Shown one piece after another: positions 48,177 through 56,899 of a DNA stretch of 64,000 bases; within the stretch, counting starts at the first letter, position 1; every line of letters starts with the position of its first letter. Position numbers and translations under genes: made by a program. This DNA is from Geodermatophilus telluris (GTDB lineage Bacteria > Actinomycetota > Actinomycetes > Mycobacteriales > Geodermatophilaceae). The stretch covers positions 1 through 64,000 of the forward strand of contig NZ_FMZF01000006.1 of the NCBI RefSeq assembly GCF_900102745.1, given 5' to 3'. Below the pieces are notes generated by a model. The model ran no database searches. It had not been told where the DNA came from and worked only from the letters and a program-made list of their open reading frames with translations.

Positions 48177-49103
48177 TCAGTCCTCGCGCTGGGACTCGGC
48201 ATCCGGTCGAGTCTGGGACTCGGCATCCAGTCGAGTTCTGGACGCCCTGACCACGCCGATCACCAGCGCGACGACGTCGCGGGCGTCGTTGCGCCGGACC
48301 ACCCAGGTGTTCATGGGCTGACCGAGGTCCTGGACCGGACGCCACGCCCAGTCGGGCAACTGTCGCACCGCGGTGTGCGAGCTCACCAGCACCGCGTCGG
48401 CCTCCGCGGCCTCGGCGCAGGCCCGCGAGTGCTCGACGAACCGGGCGAAGATCCACACCGGGCTGATGCCGGACGAACTCGCGGCGGCCAGTATCCCGTC
48501 CTGTTGGGTGGGGATCTGGTCGCGGGAGTGGACCAGGACCCGCAGCTGGTCGAGGTCGGCGAGCCGGTAGGAGGCGGCGCTGGCGAGCGGGTGGTCCGGG
48601 CGCACGGCAACACCCAGTGGGTCGCTCGCGAGCAGGGCGGACCAGGTGTCAGCCGGCGGGAGCTGATGGACCACGGCCACGTCCAAGCGCCCCTGGGTGA
48701 GCAGTCGTAGTTGCTCGGCGCTCCCGGCCTCGACGAATCGCACATCAGCGCCGGGAACGTGGCGCAGCAGTCCGCGCGCGACCTCGGACGTCCACTCGGT
48801 CGACAGACCGGGGGGTAGACCGATCTGGACGAGCTCGCGCGGCGGCGTCTCGGCCCGCACCACCTCCCCGATCGAATCTGCCATGGCCACCACCTGCCGA
48901 GCGTGAGCGACGAACACCCGCCCGGCCGCGGTGACCGTGGCCCCGCTCGCTCCGCGAACGAACAGTTCTTCGCCCAGCTCCTTCTCGACGTCACGGACCT
49001 GACGGCTGAGCGAGGGCTGGGCGATCAGCAACGCCTCCGCTGCCCTGCCGAAGGACCCGTGACGGGCGACGGCCAGGACGTAGCGCATGTGGCGGAGCTC
49101 CAC
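48177..49103 (-). CDS. LysR family transcriptional regulator
   Basis: 308 residues from GTG 49103, giving 'VELRHMRYVLAVARHGSFGR', the standard LysR start. HTH 'AAEALLIAQPSLSRQVRDVE', then 'LGEELFVRGASGATVTAAGR'. The effector domain follows ('QIGLPPGLSTEWTSEVARGL', 'RLDVAVVHQLPP'). The extreme C-terminus is two copies of a T-R-x-D-A-E-S-Q unit encoded by a 24-bp tandem duplication (48191-48238). It diverges from the TIM-barrel gene across a LysR-type box, so that operon is the likely target, with an aromatic or cyclic acid as inducer. Confidence 0.9.
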   Translation of the reverse strand: MELRHMRYVLAVARHGSFGRAAEALLIAQPSLSRQVRDVEKELGEELFVRGASGATVTAAGRVFVAHARQVVAMADSIGEVVRAETPPRELVQIGLPPGLSTEWTSEVARGLLRHVPGADVRFVEAGSAEQLRLLTQGRLDVAVVHQLPPADTWSALLASDPLGVAVRPDHPLASAASYRLADLDQLRVLVHSRDQIPTQQDGILAAASSSGISPVWIFARFVEHSRACAEAAEADAVLVSSHTAVRQLPDWAWRPVQDLGQPMNTWVVRRNDARDVVALVIGVVRASRTRLDAESQTRPDAESQRED

Positions 49104-49128
49104 CGCTCCAGTGTCGTCGCACGGGCGG

Positions 49129-49149
49129 GCCATGCCCAGCGGGTATGGC
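49129..49149. promoter_or_regulatory. LysR-type box (T-N11-A) in divergent promoter
   Basis: GCCAT, 11 bases, then ATGGC: a perfect 5-bp dyad with the classic T-N11-A core, 26 bases from the LysR start and 57 from the TIM-barrel start. This is the expected autoregulatory and activation site. Confidence 0.65.
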
Positions 49150-49205
49150 CAGGGTGTCGTACCTGGTCTTGGACGGGGCGACGGGCGCCACCGTTCACTT
49201 GTGAC

Positions 49206-50066
49206 GTGGCTGACAACGACGGTGACGTGACCGTGAACCCTCTGGGCGTGTGCTCGATCATGCTCTTCGGGCACACCCCGGAGGAAGCGATCGAGACGGT
49301 CCTGCGCTCGGGTGCGACCGGGATCGAGTGGCGGGTCGACGATCGTGGGCCGGGTGCAGGGTCCGACGTCTTCACCGACAACCGGTGCACCCTGCGTTTC
49401 GAGGACGTCGCCAGAACCGTGGAACGGTGTCGCCGGGCCGGACTCGAGGTCGTCGGCCTGGACACCTATGTCGACACCGGCGACGTGGCGACTGCTCGTC
49501 GCGCAGCCGCCGCCGCGGCTGAGGCCGGCGTCGGCTGGTTCCGTTTCCGGGCGCCGTGGCGCGATGGGACGGCGTGGTCGGAGCAGGCGCAGGCCGCCCG
49601 TCGGTTCGTCGACGAGCTGGAGAGGATCACCTCGCGACACGGAGTGCGGGCGCTGCTCGAGCTGCACCAGCGCTCGATCTGCCCGAGCGCTTCGCTGACC
49701 GCCCGGATCCTCGACGGGGCTGACCCCGCTCTGATCGGTGCGATCTACGACGCCGGGAACCTGCTGGTGGAGGGGTACGAGGACCACGACACCGCGATCG
49801 AGCTCCTGGGCGCCCACCTGGCACACGTACACGTCAAGAACGCCCGTTACGTTCCCTCCGAGCCCGGCATCCCCTGGGTCTTGCAGTGGTCTCCGATGGA
49901 CGACGGCCTGCTCGACGTCGTCGCCCTGCGCCGGGCACTGCACCGCGGCGGCTACCGAGGCTGGCTCTCGCTCGAGGACTTCACTGCCGACCTCGCTCCG
50001 GTCGAGGCGCTGCGTCGAGGACTCGAGGTCCTGGACCGGGCCGAGCCCGCGATGGTGACGGCATGA
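49206..50066 (+). CDS. xylose-isomerase-like TIM-barrel protein (sugar isomerase/epimerase or dehydroshikimate-dehydratase type)
   Basis: 286 residues from GTG 49206; GTGs at 49227 and 49233 are alternatives. An AP-endonuclease-2 fold with metal residues: Glu in 'VRALLELHQRSICPSA', Asp in 'IGAIYDAGNLLVEGYED', His in 'HLAHVHVKNARYVP' and Glu in 'RGWLSLEDFTADL'. Such barrels include hydroxypyruvate isomerases, tagatose epimerases, inosose dehydratases and 3-dehydroshikimate dehydratases. Neighbourhood (LysR, SDR, MFS, kinase-cyclase) favours a cyclitol or shikimate-type substrate, but this is inference. It overlaps the SDR by four bases. Confidence 0.8.
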   Translation: MADNDGDVTVNPLGVCSIMLFGHTPEEAIETVLRSGATGIEWRVDDRGPGAGSDVFTDNRCTLRFEDVARTVERCRRAGLEVVGLDTYVDTGDVATARRAAAAAAEAGVGWFRFRAPWRDGTAWSEQAQAARRFVDELERITSRHGVRALLELHQRSICPSASLTARILDGADPALIGAIYDAGNLLVEGYEDHDTAIELLGAHLAHVHVKNARYVPSEPGIPWVLQWSPMDDGLLDVVALRRALHRGGYRGWLSLEDFTADLAPVEALRRGLEVLDRAEPAMVTA

Positions 50067-50812
50067 GGGCCGAGCGGGTCGCCGTGGTCACCGGCGGCGC
50101 CGGCGGGCTCGGCGCGGCCATCGGGGCCCACCTGAGCGCGTCGGCCGACGTGGTGCTGCTGGCCGACCGCGACCTCGACGGCGCCCGCACGCAGGCCGAC
50201 CGCATCGACCGTGCACAGGCTCACGAGCTCGACGTGGCCGACGACGCCTCGGTCGAGGCGTTCGTCAACGACGTGGGTGAGCGGTTCGGCCGCATCGACG
50301 TCGTGGTCAACAACGCCGCGGTCACCGCGCCTCGCGAGCTGGACTCCTTGCAGCGGGAGGCCTGGGAGCGCGTGATGGCGGTCAACGTCTGGGGACCGAC
50401 CGCGTTGTGTCGGGCCGCCGCGGGCCTGTGGCGTAGCACCGGCACCGGTGGGCGGGTCGTCAACATCACCTCGCGTACCTGGCTCTCCGGGGGGCCGGTG
50501 GCCTACGTGACGTCCAAGGCGGCGGTCGTGGGGCTGACCCGCTCGCTGGCCCTGGAGTTCGCGCCGCTGGGCGTGACCGTCAACGCGGTCGCTCCGAGCA
50601 TGGTCGCCACACCGTTCACCCGGACTGGACGCACCGAAGCCGAGTACGCGGCCTTCGAGGCCAAGCACCTGGCGATGACCCCGATGGGGCGATTCGCCAC
50701 TCCGGACGACATCGCCGAAGCAGTCGGGTTCCTGGCCTCGCCCGGAGCCGGCTTCATCACCGGCGAGGTCCTGCACGTGTGCGGCGGCGCGCAGCTCGCG
50801 CCTTCGCCCTGA
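50063..50812 (+). CDS. short-chain dehydrogenase/reductase
   Basis: 249 residues from ATG 50063. Nucleotide loop 'VVTGGAGGLGAAIGAHLSA', 'DVVVNNAAVTAPRELDS' (NNAA rather than NNAG), catalytic Ser in 'VVNITSRTWLSGG', Tyr-Lys in 'VAYVTSKAAVVGLTRSLALE', and C-terminal 'FLASPGAGFITGEVLHVCGG'. Asp after the second strand ('LLADRDLDGA') suggests NAD preference. The substrate is unknown; the neighbours suggest a polyol or cyclitol oxidation. It overlaps the TIM-barrel gene. Confidence 0.88.
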   Translation: MRAERVAVVTGGAGGLGAAIGAHLSASADVVLLADRDLDGARTQADRIDRAQAHELDVADDASVEAFVNDVGERFGRIDVVVNNAAVTAPRELDSLQREAWERVMAVNVWGPTALCRAAAGLWRSTGTGGRVVNITSRTWLSGGPVAYVTSKAAVVGLTRSLALEFAPLGVTVNAVAPSMVATPFTRTGRTEAEYAAFEAKHLAMTPMGRFATPDDIAEAVGFLASPGAGFITGEVLHVCGGAQLAPSP

Positions 50813-50898
50813 GCAGTCCTGCTCGCGCACCAGCTCGCACCGCACTCAATCCGTGGCCGGGATGACCCGGACCCGTGGCTCTCGATGAGGAGTACCCG

Positions 50899-52176
50899 AT
50901 GACGACCGACCTGAGCCGTCCTCCTGCGGACGGCACCACCGACACCGGCCGAGCATGGATGCCCTGGGCGGTGACCGCCGCCGCCGCCGGCGCGCACGTC
51001 CTGGTGTTCTTGGACAAGGGCCTGCTCGGCCTGGTCGCCACTCCCATCCGCACCGAGTTCGGCATGTCCGCGACGACCTACGGGCTGATCAGCAGCGCGA
51101 CCTATCTCCTCACCATGGTCAGTTGCCTGGCGATCGCGCTGTCCGGGCGTCGGGTGTCGACCCGTGCGGTGCTCCTGGGCTGTGGCGCGTTGATCGCCCT
51201 CGGTCAGATCCCAGCAGCCCTGGCAGGGGGCGCCCTGATGCTCATCGCGAGCCGGGTCGTGGTCGGTACCGCCGAGGGCCCGGCCGTACCGCTGGCTCAC
51301 ACCGCCGCCTACTCCTGGTTCCCTGCCAGCCGACGAGGCCTACCCGCCGCCATCATCACCAGCGGCGCGTCGTTCTCCAAGATCGCCCTCTTGCCGGTCA
51401 TCTCCCTGCTGGTGGTCACTCTCGGCTGGCGGATCGGGTTCGTCGCCATCGGTGTCGTTGCCCTGGTGTGGCTGACCGTGTGGTACTTCCTCGGTCGGAC
51501 GGGCCCGCACGCCGGCACCGACCCGACCGCTCCGGCGCGCAGCGATCGCAGCTGGATGCGCGGGCTGCTCACCCCGACCATGCTCGCCTGCCTGTTCGCC
51601 ACCTTCGCCCAGGGCGCATTGGCCGCGGTCGTCTTCACCTGGCTGCCGTCCTACTTCCAGAACGCGCTCGGCTTCTCCGCTGCCGCCTCCGGCACGCTGT
51701 TCGCACTCCCCAGCGTCGCCGGGCTCGGTGCACTGTTCCTCATCGGCGGACTGGGCGACCGGATCATGCGCCGCGGCGCCCCTGCGCGTGTCGGCCGCGG
51801 TCGGGTCGGCGGCATCTGCCTCCTGGCGTCAGGTCTCGTGCTCGCCGCGATCCCGCTACTGGACGCCCCCGTCGTAGCGGTCGCCGCAGTCATCCTCGGC
51901 TACGGCTTCTCGGTCACGGTCAACACCGTCACCTTCCCGGTCGTGTCGGAACTGTTCGAGGCGGCCCACCGAGCCGGTGCGCTGGCCATGATCACCGTGG
52001 CGTCCGCAGCAGCCGGCGTCATCAGTCCGCTCATCGCCGGTCGTCTCATCGACACCGGGGTCGCCCCGGGGAGCGGCTACACCGCATCCTTCCTCGTCTT
52101 CGGGCTCGTGCTCGCACTCGGTGGGCTGGTCTTCGCCCTGGCGGTCGACCCCGTCCGGGACCGCGCGTCGGCCTGA
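50899..52176 (+). CDS. MFS transporter (anion/aromatic acid:H+ symporter-like)
   Basis: 425 residues from ATG 50899, ribosome site GATGAGGAG; an upstream in-frame GTG (50875) is less likely. Twelve hydrophobic segments. The first helix has 'AHVLVFLDKGLLGLVATPIR', loop 2-3 'ALSGRRVSTRAVLLGCGALI', and 'SRVVVGTAEGPAVPLAHTAA' resembles the ACS (anion:cation symporter) group, which takes up hexuronates, galactonate and phthalate-type acids. The C-terminal half has 'LFEAAHRAGALAMITVASAA'. It probably imports the substrate of the upstream enzymes. Confidence 0.85.
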   Translation: MTTDLSRPPADGTTDTGRAWMPWAVTAAAAGAHVLVFLDKGLLGLVATPIRTEFGMSATTYGLISSATYLLTMVSCLAIALSGRRVSTRAVLLGCGALIALGQIPAALAGGALMLIASRVVVGTAEGPAVPLAHTAAYSWFPASRRGLPAAIITSGASFSKIALLPVISLLVVTLGWRIGFVAIGVVALVWLTVWYFLGRTGPHAGTDPTAPARSDRSWMRGLLTPTMLACLFATFAQGALAAVVFTWLPSYFQNALGFSAAASGTLFALPSVAGLGALFLIGGLGDRIMRRGAPARVGRGRVGGICLLASGLVLAAIPLLDAPVVAVAAVILGYGFSVTVNTVTFPVVSELFEAAHRAGALAMITVASAAAGVISPLIAGRLIDTGVAPGSGYTASFLVFGLVLALGGLVFALAVDPVRDRASA

Positions 52177-52259
52177 CCCGAGCCACCTGCCCTCGACCGC
52201 CGGCGGTCTGCGATGCCCGCCGGCGGTCACCTGAGGACGACTGGAGATCGGAGCCGGCT

Positions 52260-52862
52260 GTGGAACAACTCGAGCCCGCGCTGCGCGGACACGGAGTGCG
52301 CGGGGAGCGCATCTCCACCCCGGCCGGGCCGGGGGTCGAGCTCGACGATCCGACTGTGGCCGACTCCTGGGCCGCCGCCGAGGAGCTGGACACCGCGGTG
52401 CTCATCCACCCGGAGGGCTGGGCGCTGGGGGAGCGACTGGACGCCCACAACTCGTCCCATTCGGTCGGGCACCCGACCGGGGCGGCGCTGGCGCTGTTGC
52501 GAACCGTCTTCGCCGGCCTGCTCGAGCGCCATCCGCGGCTGCGGATCCGGTCGGCGTGCGACAGCGGCTACCTCGCCGGCTACGTCATGCGCGCCGGCCA
52601 TGCATGGTCAGGCCGGCCGGACGCGCACACCACCGAGCAGCTGCCGCGGTGCACCGGGGTCGACTCGCTCGTCCACCCGCCCGGTCAGCTGCACCACCTC
52701 GTCGACGTCATGCGTCCCATCCAGGTGACGCTGGGCAGCGACCTCCCCCGCGACACGGGCGTCGAGGACCCCGTCGGTCGGCTGGAGGCCGGCCTCGACG
52801 TCGCCACCACCGACGCCATCCGCGGAGGCGCCGCCGCCGGCCTGCTCGGACTGGACAGGTGA
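52260..52862 (+). pseudogene. N-terminally truncated amidohydrolase-2 (ACMSD/decarboxylase-like) remnant
   Basis: 200 codons from GTG 52260. The C-terminal two thirds of an amidohydrolase_2 protein are recognisable: 'ELDTAVLIHPEGWALGERLD' (metal His), 'FAGLLERHPRLRIRSACDSG' followed by 'YLAGYVMRAGHAW', and 'VTLGSDLPRDTGVEDPVGRL' (metal Asp). Full family members have ~320-340 residues and begin with an H-x-H metal motif, which is absent. The second metal His, normally in a 'AHGGGYLP' stretch, reads Cys-Asp. It is therefore probably dead. It lies between the MFS gene and the galactonate cluster. Confidence 0.75.
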
Positions 52863-52890
52863 GGAGTCGGTGGGATCGCCTGACCTCGCC

Positions 52891-54036
52891 TCACCACTCG
52901 GCGAGGCTGCCGTCGGCGTGCCGCCAGACGGGGGACCGCCACCGGTGGCCCGTGGCCGCCGCGGTGCGCACCGCTTGCTCGTCCACCTCGATCCCCAGGC
53001 CCGGGGCGGTCAGCCGTTCGACGAAGCCGTCCCGCAACTCGAACACCGACGGGTCGAGCAGGTGGTCGAGGGTGTCGGCGCCGACGTTGTAGTGGATGCC
53101 GAGGCTGGTTTCCTGGATCAGCGCGTTGGGGCTGGCCAGGTCCACCTGCAGGCAGGCCGCCAGCGCGATCGGCCCCAGGGGGCAGTGGGGTGCGAGGGCC
53201 ACGCCGTAGGTCTCGGCGAGCGCGGCGATGCGCCGGCACTCGGAGATCCCGCCGGCGTGGGACAGGTCCGGCTGGACGACGGCGATCCCGCTGTCGAGCG
53301 CCGTGCGGAAATCCCACCGCGAGTACAGCCGCTCCCCGGTCGCGATCGGCACCGTCGTCGAGGCACAGATCCGCGACAGCTCGGTGAGGAGCTCGGGTAC
53401 CACGGGTTCCTCGACGAAGAGCGGTCGCAGCGGCTCGAGCTCCTGGCAGAGCACGCGAGCGAGGGCGGGGGAGACCCGGCCGTGGAAGTCGACGGCGACG
53501 TCTCGATCCGGACCGAGCACCTCCCGCACCGCGGCCACGCGGTCGACGACGGCCCGGATCTCGCTCACGGACTCCAGTGAGCGCAGGCGACCGCCGGCGT
53601 TCATCTTCACGGCCGTGTACCCCGCCGCCACCCGTTCGGCCGCCCCGGCCGCGACCTCGGCGGGCTCGTCCCCGCCGACCCAGCCGTACATCCGCACGCG
53701 ATCGCGCACCGGCCCGCCCAGGAGGTCGTGCACCGGGACACCGAGCGCCTTGCCCTTGATGTCCCACAGGGCCTGGTCGATACCGGCGACGGCACTGGAG
53801 AGGATCGGGCCGCCGCGGTAGAAGCCACCGCGGGTCATCGTCTGCCACAGGTCCTCGATGCGGGACGCCTCCGCGCCGACGAGGTCGTCGGCCAGCTCGT
53901 CGACAGCGGCCGCCACCGTGTGCGCGCGGCCCTCGACGACCGGCTCGCCCCAGCCCACCACTCCCTCGTCGGTCTCCACGCGCAAGAACAGCCAGCGGGG
54001 TGGGACGAGGAACGTCTCCAGGCGGGTGATCTTCAC
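52891..54036 (-). CDS. dgoD: D-galactonate dehydratase
   Basis: 381 residues from GTG 54036 ('VKITRLETFLVPPRWLFLRV'); E. coli DgoD has 382. Enolase-superfamily residues are intact: D183-F-H185 in 'DVAVDFHGRVSPAL', E209 in 'RPLFVEEPVVPE', E235 in 'PIATGERLYSRWDF', H284 in 'LAPHCPLGPIALAA', closing 'SPVWRHADGSLAEW'. Similarity to E. coli DgoD is close along the whole length. It dehydrates D-galactonate to 2-keto-3-deoxygalactonate. A related substrate (D-fuconate, L-arabinonate) is possible but the DgoD-specific residues favour galactonate. Divergent from the ABC operon over a shared control region. Confidence 0.93.
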   Translation of the reverse strand: MKITRLETFLVPPRWLFLRVETDEGVVGWGEPVVEGRAHTVAAAVDELADDLVGAEASRIEDLWQTMTRGGFYRGGPILSSAVAGIDQALWDIKGKALGVPVHDLLGGPVRDRVRMYGWVGGDEPAEVAAGAAERVAAGYTAVKMNAGGRLRSLESVSEIRAVVDRVAAVREVLGPDRDVAVDFHGRVSPALARVLCQELEPLRPLFVEEPVVPELLTELSRICASTTVPIATGERLYSRWDFRTALDSGIAVVQPDLSHAGGISECRRIAALAETYGVALAPHCPLGPIALAACLQVDLASPNALIQETSLGIHYNVGADTLDHLLDPSVFELRDGFVERLTAPGLGIEVDEQAVRTAAATGHRWRSPVWRHADGSLAEW

Positions 54037-54118
54037 GAACCGTCCCCTCTGCACTCTGCCGGCGCCGGACCACGCCTCCGGTCCTGCTCGGGACGGAGGC
54101 CGACTCAGTGTGGCGTAG

Positions 54119-54157
54119 TTGACACTCCGCCGCACACATTGGTATGAAAATAGCATA
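54119..54157 (+). promoter_or_regulatory. ABC/catabolic operon promoter with AT-rich palindrome
   Basis: A perfect TTGACA (54119-54124) and TATGAA (54143-54148) are 18 bases apart. The palindrome TATG-AAAATAG-CATA (54143-54157) overlaps the -10 and would be a good site for the GntR/FCD regulator of this operon. The tract is conspicuously AT-rich for the genome. The reverse strand likely holds the dgoD promoter. Confidence 0.65.
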
Positions 54158-54192
54158 AATGTTGTGACCTGGGCCGCAGGCTCGGAGATGGA

Positions 54193-55233
54193 GTGAAGAT
54201 GCTGTCCTCAACCCGGCGCCGCCCCCTGGCGCGCGCCTCGGTCGTCGCCGGCCTGGCACTGGCGACAGTCCTGTCCGCGTGCTCCTCCGGCCAGGAGGCC
54301 GGCTCCGGTGGCGGTTCTGGCGGTGGTTCCGACGACGGCGCGCTGCGCATCGCCTACATCCAGAAGCAGGGCGATCAGCAGTACTTCGTCGACCAGGCGC
54401 AGGGCGCCCAGGAGGCGGCCGACGAGCTCGGCGTGGAGCTCGACGTCGTCGACGTCGGTACGGACGCGAACAAGGCCATCAGCGCGATCGACACCGAGGT
54501 CGCCCGCGGAGTGGACGGGATCATCATCGTCGTCCCCGACCAGCAGATCGGGCCCACCGTCGCCCAGGCGGCGACCAACGCGGGCGTGCCGCTGCTGGCG
54601 AGTGACGACAGCATCGAGGACGGCTCCGGCAACGCCGTGCCGTTCGTCGGCTTCAACGGCACCCAGATGGGCGAGGCAGTGGGTGAGGAAGCCGCCCGCC
54701 TGTTCACCGAGTCCGGCTGGAACGCGGCGGACACGCGCGTCATCTCGGCCTACAAGCAGGACCTGTCGGTCTGCGCCGACCGCGTGCAGGGGGCCAGGAG
54801 CACCTTCGAGGCGAACGGCGGCGGCGAGGTCGAGGTCATCGACGTCGGGACCGACAACTCCGCCACTGGTGCGCAGGACGAGGCCGGTGCCGTGATCACC
54901 GCCAACCCGGGTGTGAAGCACTGGATCGTCTGGGGCTGCAACGACGAGAACGTCGACGGGGTCGTGACCGCCCTGCAGAACAGCGGCGTGTCTCCCGACG
55001 ACATCAACGGCGTCGGGCTCGGTGCCTACCTCGCCTGCAAGCCGTGGGCGGCCGGTGAGGCGACCGGCATGAGGTCGGCGCTGTTCATCTCCGGCGCCGA
55101 GGTGGGCCGCACCGCCGTCGAGGAGATGGTGCAGGCGCTGCAGGACGGCGAGGACCTGCCCGCCGAGACGTTCGCGAACACGGAGATCGTCACCGCCGAC
55201 AACTACGAGGATGCCGGCGTCGTCTGCACCTGA
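54193..55233 (+). CDS. sugar ABC transporter substrate-binding lipoprotein (AraF/RbsB-like)
   Basis: 346 residues from GTG 54193, or 344 from ATG 54199; both have a GGAG at correct distance. Lipoprotein signal with lipobox LSAC and Cys30, then a Gly/Ser linker. Periplasmic-binding-type-1 fold: 'LRIAYIQKQGDQQYFVDQAQ', 'GVDGIIIVVPDQQIGP', 'VKHWIVWGCNDENVDGVVTA'. The closing 'ADNYEDAGVVCT' and interior resemble the arabinose-binding AraF group, which also binds D-galactose and D-fucose. It feeds the ATPase and permease that follow. High expression is supported by the stem-loop behind it. Confidence 0.88.
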   Translation: MKMLSSTRRRPLARASVVAGLALATVLSACSSGQEAGSGGGSGGGSDDGALRIAYIQKQGDQQYFVDQAQGAQEAADELGVELDVVDVGTDANKAISAIDTEVARGVDGIIIVVPDQQIGPTVAQAATNAGVPLLASDDSIEDGSGNAVPFVGFNGTQMGEAVGEEAARLFTESGWNAADTRVISAYKQDLSVCADRVQGARSTFEANGGGEVEVIDVGTDNSATGAQDEAGAVITANPGVKHWIVWGCNDENVDGVVTALQNSGVSPDDINGVGLGAYLACKPWAAGEATGMRSALFISGAEVGRTAVEEMVQALQDGEDLPAETFANTEIVTADNYEDAGVVCT

Positions 55234-55239
55234 CCGGTT

Positions 55240-55273
55240 CCCGGCGGCGCCCGACCTCCCGGGCGCTGCCGGG
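55240..55273 (+). terminator. attenuating stem-loop after the binding-protein gene
   Basis: CCCGGCGGCGCCCG and CGGGCGCTGCCGGG form a 14-bp stem with one G-T wobble around a 6-nt loop, 7 bases after the stop. Such hairpins stabilise the binding-protein mRNA and lower read-through into the ATPase gene. A C-rich, CTCCACC-repeating stretch follows (55275-55320). Confidence 0.65.
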
Positions 55274-55345
55274 TCCCACCCCCTCCACCACCCCCTCCAC
55301 CAGCCCACCCACCGTCCACCCGCTCGCACCGGGCAGGGAGAGCAC

Positions 55346-56899
55346 GTGACCACCACCTCCACACCCCCGACGCTGGTCGCCGAGGGGATCGGCAAGTCCT
55401 TCGCCGGCGTGCATGCGCTCACCGACGTGACCCTGGAGATCCGACCCGGCGAGGTCCTGGCCCTCATGGGTGAGAACGGGGCCGGGAAGTCGACCCTGCT
55501 GAAGATCCTCTCCGGGGACCAGCCGCCGGACACGGGGACCCTCCGGATGCACGGGGAACCGGTGACCTTCTCCTCGCCGGCCGACGCCATGGCCGCCGGG
55601 GTCCGCGTCATCTACCAGGAGCCCGAGATCGTCCCGCACGTCTCGGTGGCCGAGAACGTCTACATCGGCCGGCTGCCCGCCACGGCTCGCCGGTTCAACC
55701 GCCGGGCGCTGCGCGAGCGGGTCCGCGCAGACCTGGAGCGGACCGGCTTCACCGGCGCCATCGACCCCGACACCCTCGGCAGCCGGCTGTCCGCCGCGCA
55801 GCGTCAGCTCATCGAGATCCTGCGGGCGCTGACCAGCGACACCGCGGTGCTCGCCTTCGACGAGCCGACGTCGTCGCTGTCCGACGCCGAGACCGAGTCC
55901 CTCTTCCGCCTGATCCGGGAACTCCGGGAGAGCGGCGTGGCGATCGTCTACGTGTCGCACCGGATGAAGGAGATCTTCGAGCTGGCCGACCGCATCGCCG
56001 TGCTCCGCGACGGGCGGCTGATCGGCGTCCGTCCGGCCGCGGAGACCGACGAGGAGGAACTGGTCCGCATGATGGTCGGCCGCGACCTCTCCTCCATGTT
56101 CCAGCGGAGGCACACCGGGGCGGCCGACCAACCCGTGGCCTCCACGGAGTCCCGCCGACCGGTGCTGGAGCTGCGCGGCGTGACCAGCGACGACGTCTCC
56201 GACGTCGACCTGGTCGTGCACGCCGGCGAGGTCGTCGGCCTCGCCGGACTGGTCGGTGCCGGGCGCTCGGAACTCGCCCGCGCCGTGGTCGGCGACGTGC
56301 CGCTGCGCGGCGGCCAGGTCGTGGTCAACGGCCGGCCCCTGCGGTTGCGCACCCCCGGCGACGCCGTCGCCGCCGGCATCGGCTTCGCGCCCGAGGAGCG
56401 CAAGGCCGACGCGCTGCTGATGCACCGCACCGTGCGGGACAACCTCTCCCTCGCGGTGCTCGACCGGCTCTCCCGGCTGCGCTTCGTCAGAACGCGAGCG
56501 GAGCGGGAGCTGGTCGACCGGTACGTGGAGCAACTCCGGGTGCGCACTCCCAGCCCGGAACAGCAGATCCGCAAGCTCTCCGGTGGCAACCAGCAGAAGG
56601 TCGTGCTGGCCCGCTGGCTGGCCCGCCGCCCGGACGTCCTGATCCTCGACGAGCCCACCCGGGGCGTCGACGTCGGCGCGAAGGCGGAGATCTACGCGAT
56701 CATCGACGAGCTCGCCGCCAGCGGCGTGGCCCTGCTCGTCATCTCGTCGGAGCTGCCCGAGGTGCTCGGGCTCTCCGACCGCATCGTCGTCATGCAGAAC
56801 GGCCGGATCGCCGGCGAACTCGACCGCGACGAGGCCACCGAGGAACGCATCCTCGCCCTGGCCATCGCCGACCACGCAGCAGAAGGAGCCTCCCGGTGA
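55346..56899 (+). CDS. sugar ABC transporter ATP-binding protein, two ABC domains (AraG/RbsA-like)
   Basis: 517 residues from GTG 55346, ribosome site AGGGAG. First ATPase: Walker A 'LMGENGAGKSTLLKILSG', Q-loop 'VRVIYQEPEIVPHVSVAENV', degenerate signature 'LSAAQRQLIEI', Walker B 'VLAFDEPTSSLS', 'VYVSHRMKEIFELADRIAVL'. Second: degenerate Walker A 'LAGLVGAGRSELARAVVG' (as usual for this family), 'APEERKADALLMHRTVRDN', 'KLSGGNQQKVVLARWLARRP', 'LDEPTRGVDVGAK'. It powers monosaccharide uptake. Coupled by overlap to the permease. Confidence 0.94.
   Translation: MTTTSTPPTLVAEGIGKSFAGVHALTDVTLEIRPGEVLALMGENGAGKSTLLKILSGDQPPDTGTLRMHGEPVTFSSPADAMAAGVRVIYQEPEIVPHVSVAENVYIGRLPATARRFNRRALRERVRADLERTGFTGAIDPDTLGSRLSAAQRQLIEILRALTSDTAVLAFDEPTSSLSDAETESLFRLIRELRESGVAIVYVSHRMKEIFELADRIAVLRDGRLIGVRPAAETDEEELVRMMVGRDLSSMFQRRHTGAADQPVASTESRRPVLELRGVTSDDVSDVDLVVHAGEVVGLAGLVGAGRSELARAVVGDVPLRGGQVVVNGRPLRLRTPGDAVAAGIGFAPEERKADALLMHRTVRDNLSLAVLDRLSRLRFVRTRAERELVDRYVEQLRVRTPSPEQQIRKLSGGNQQKVVLARWLARRPDVLILDEPTRGVDVGAKAEIYAIIDELAASGVALLVISSELPEVLGLSDRIVVMQNGRIAGELDRDEATEERILALAIADHAAEGASR

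Noticed and set aside
55275-55320. C-rich CTCCACC repeats considered as a CRISPR-like or tandem-repeat element
   Set aside because: The units are very short and irregular with no spacer structure; simple-sequence composition is enough to explain them.
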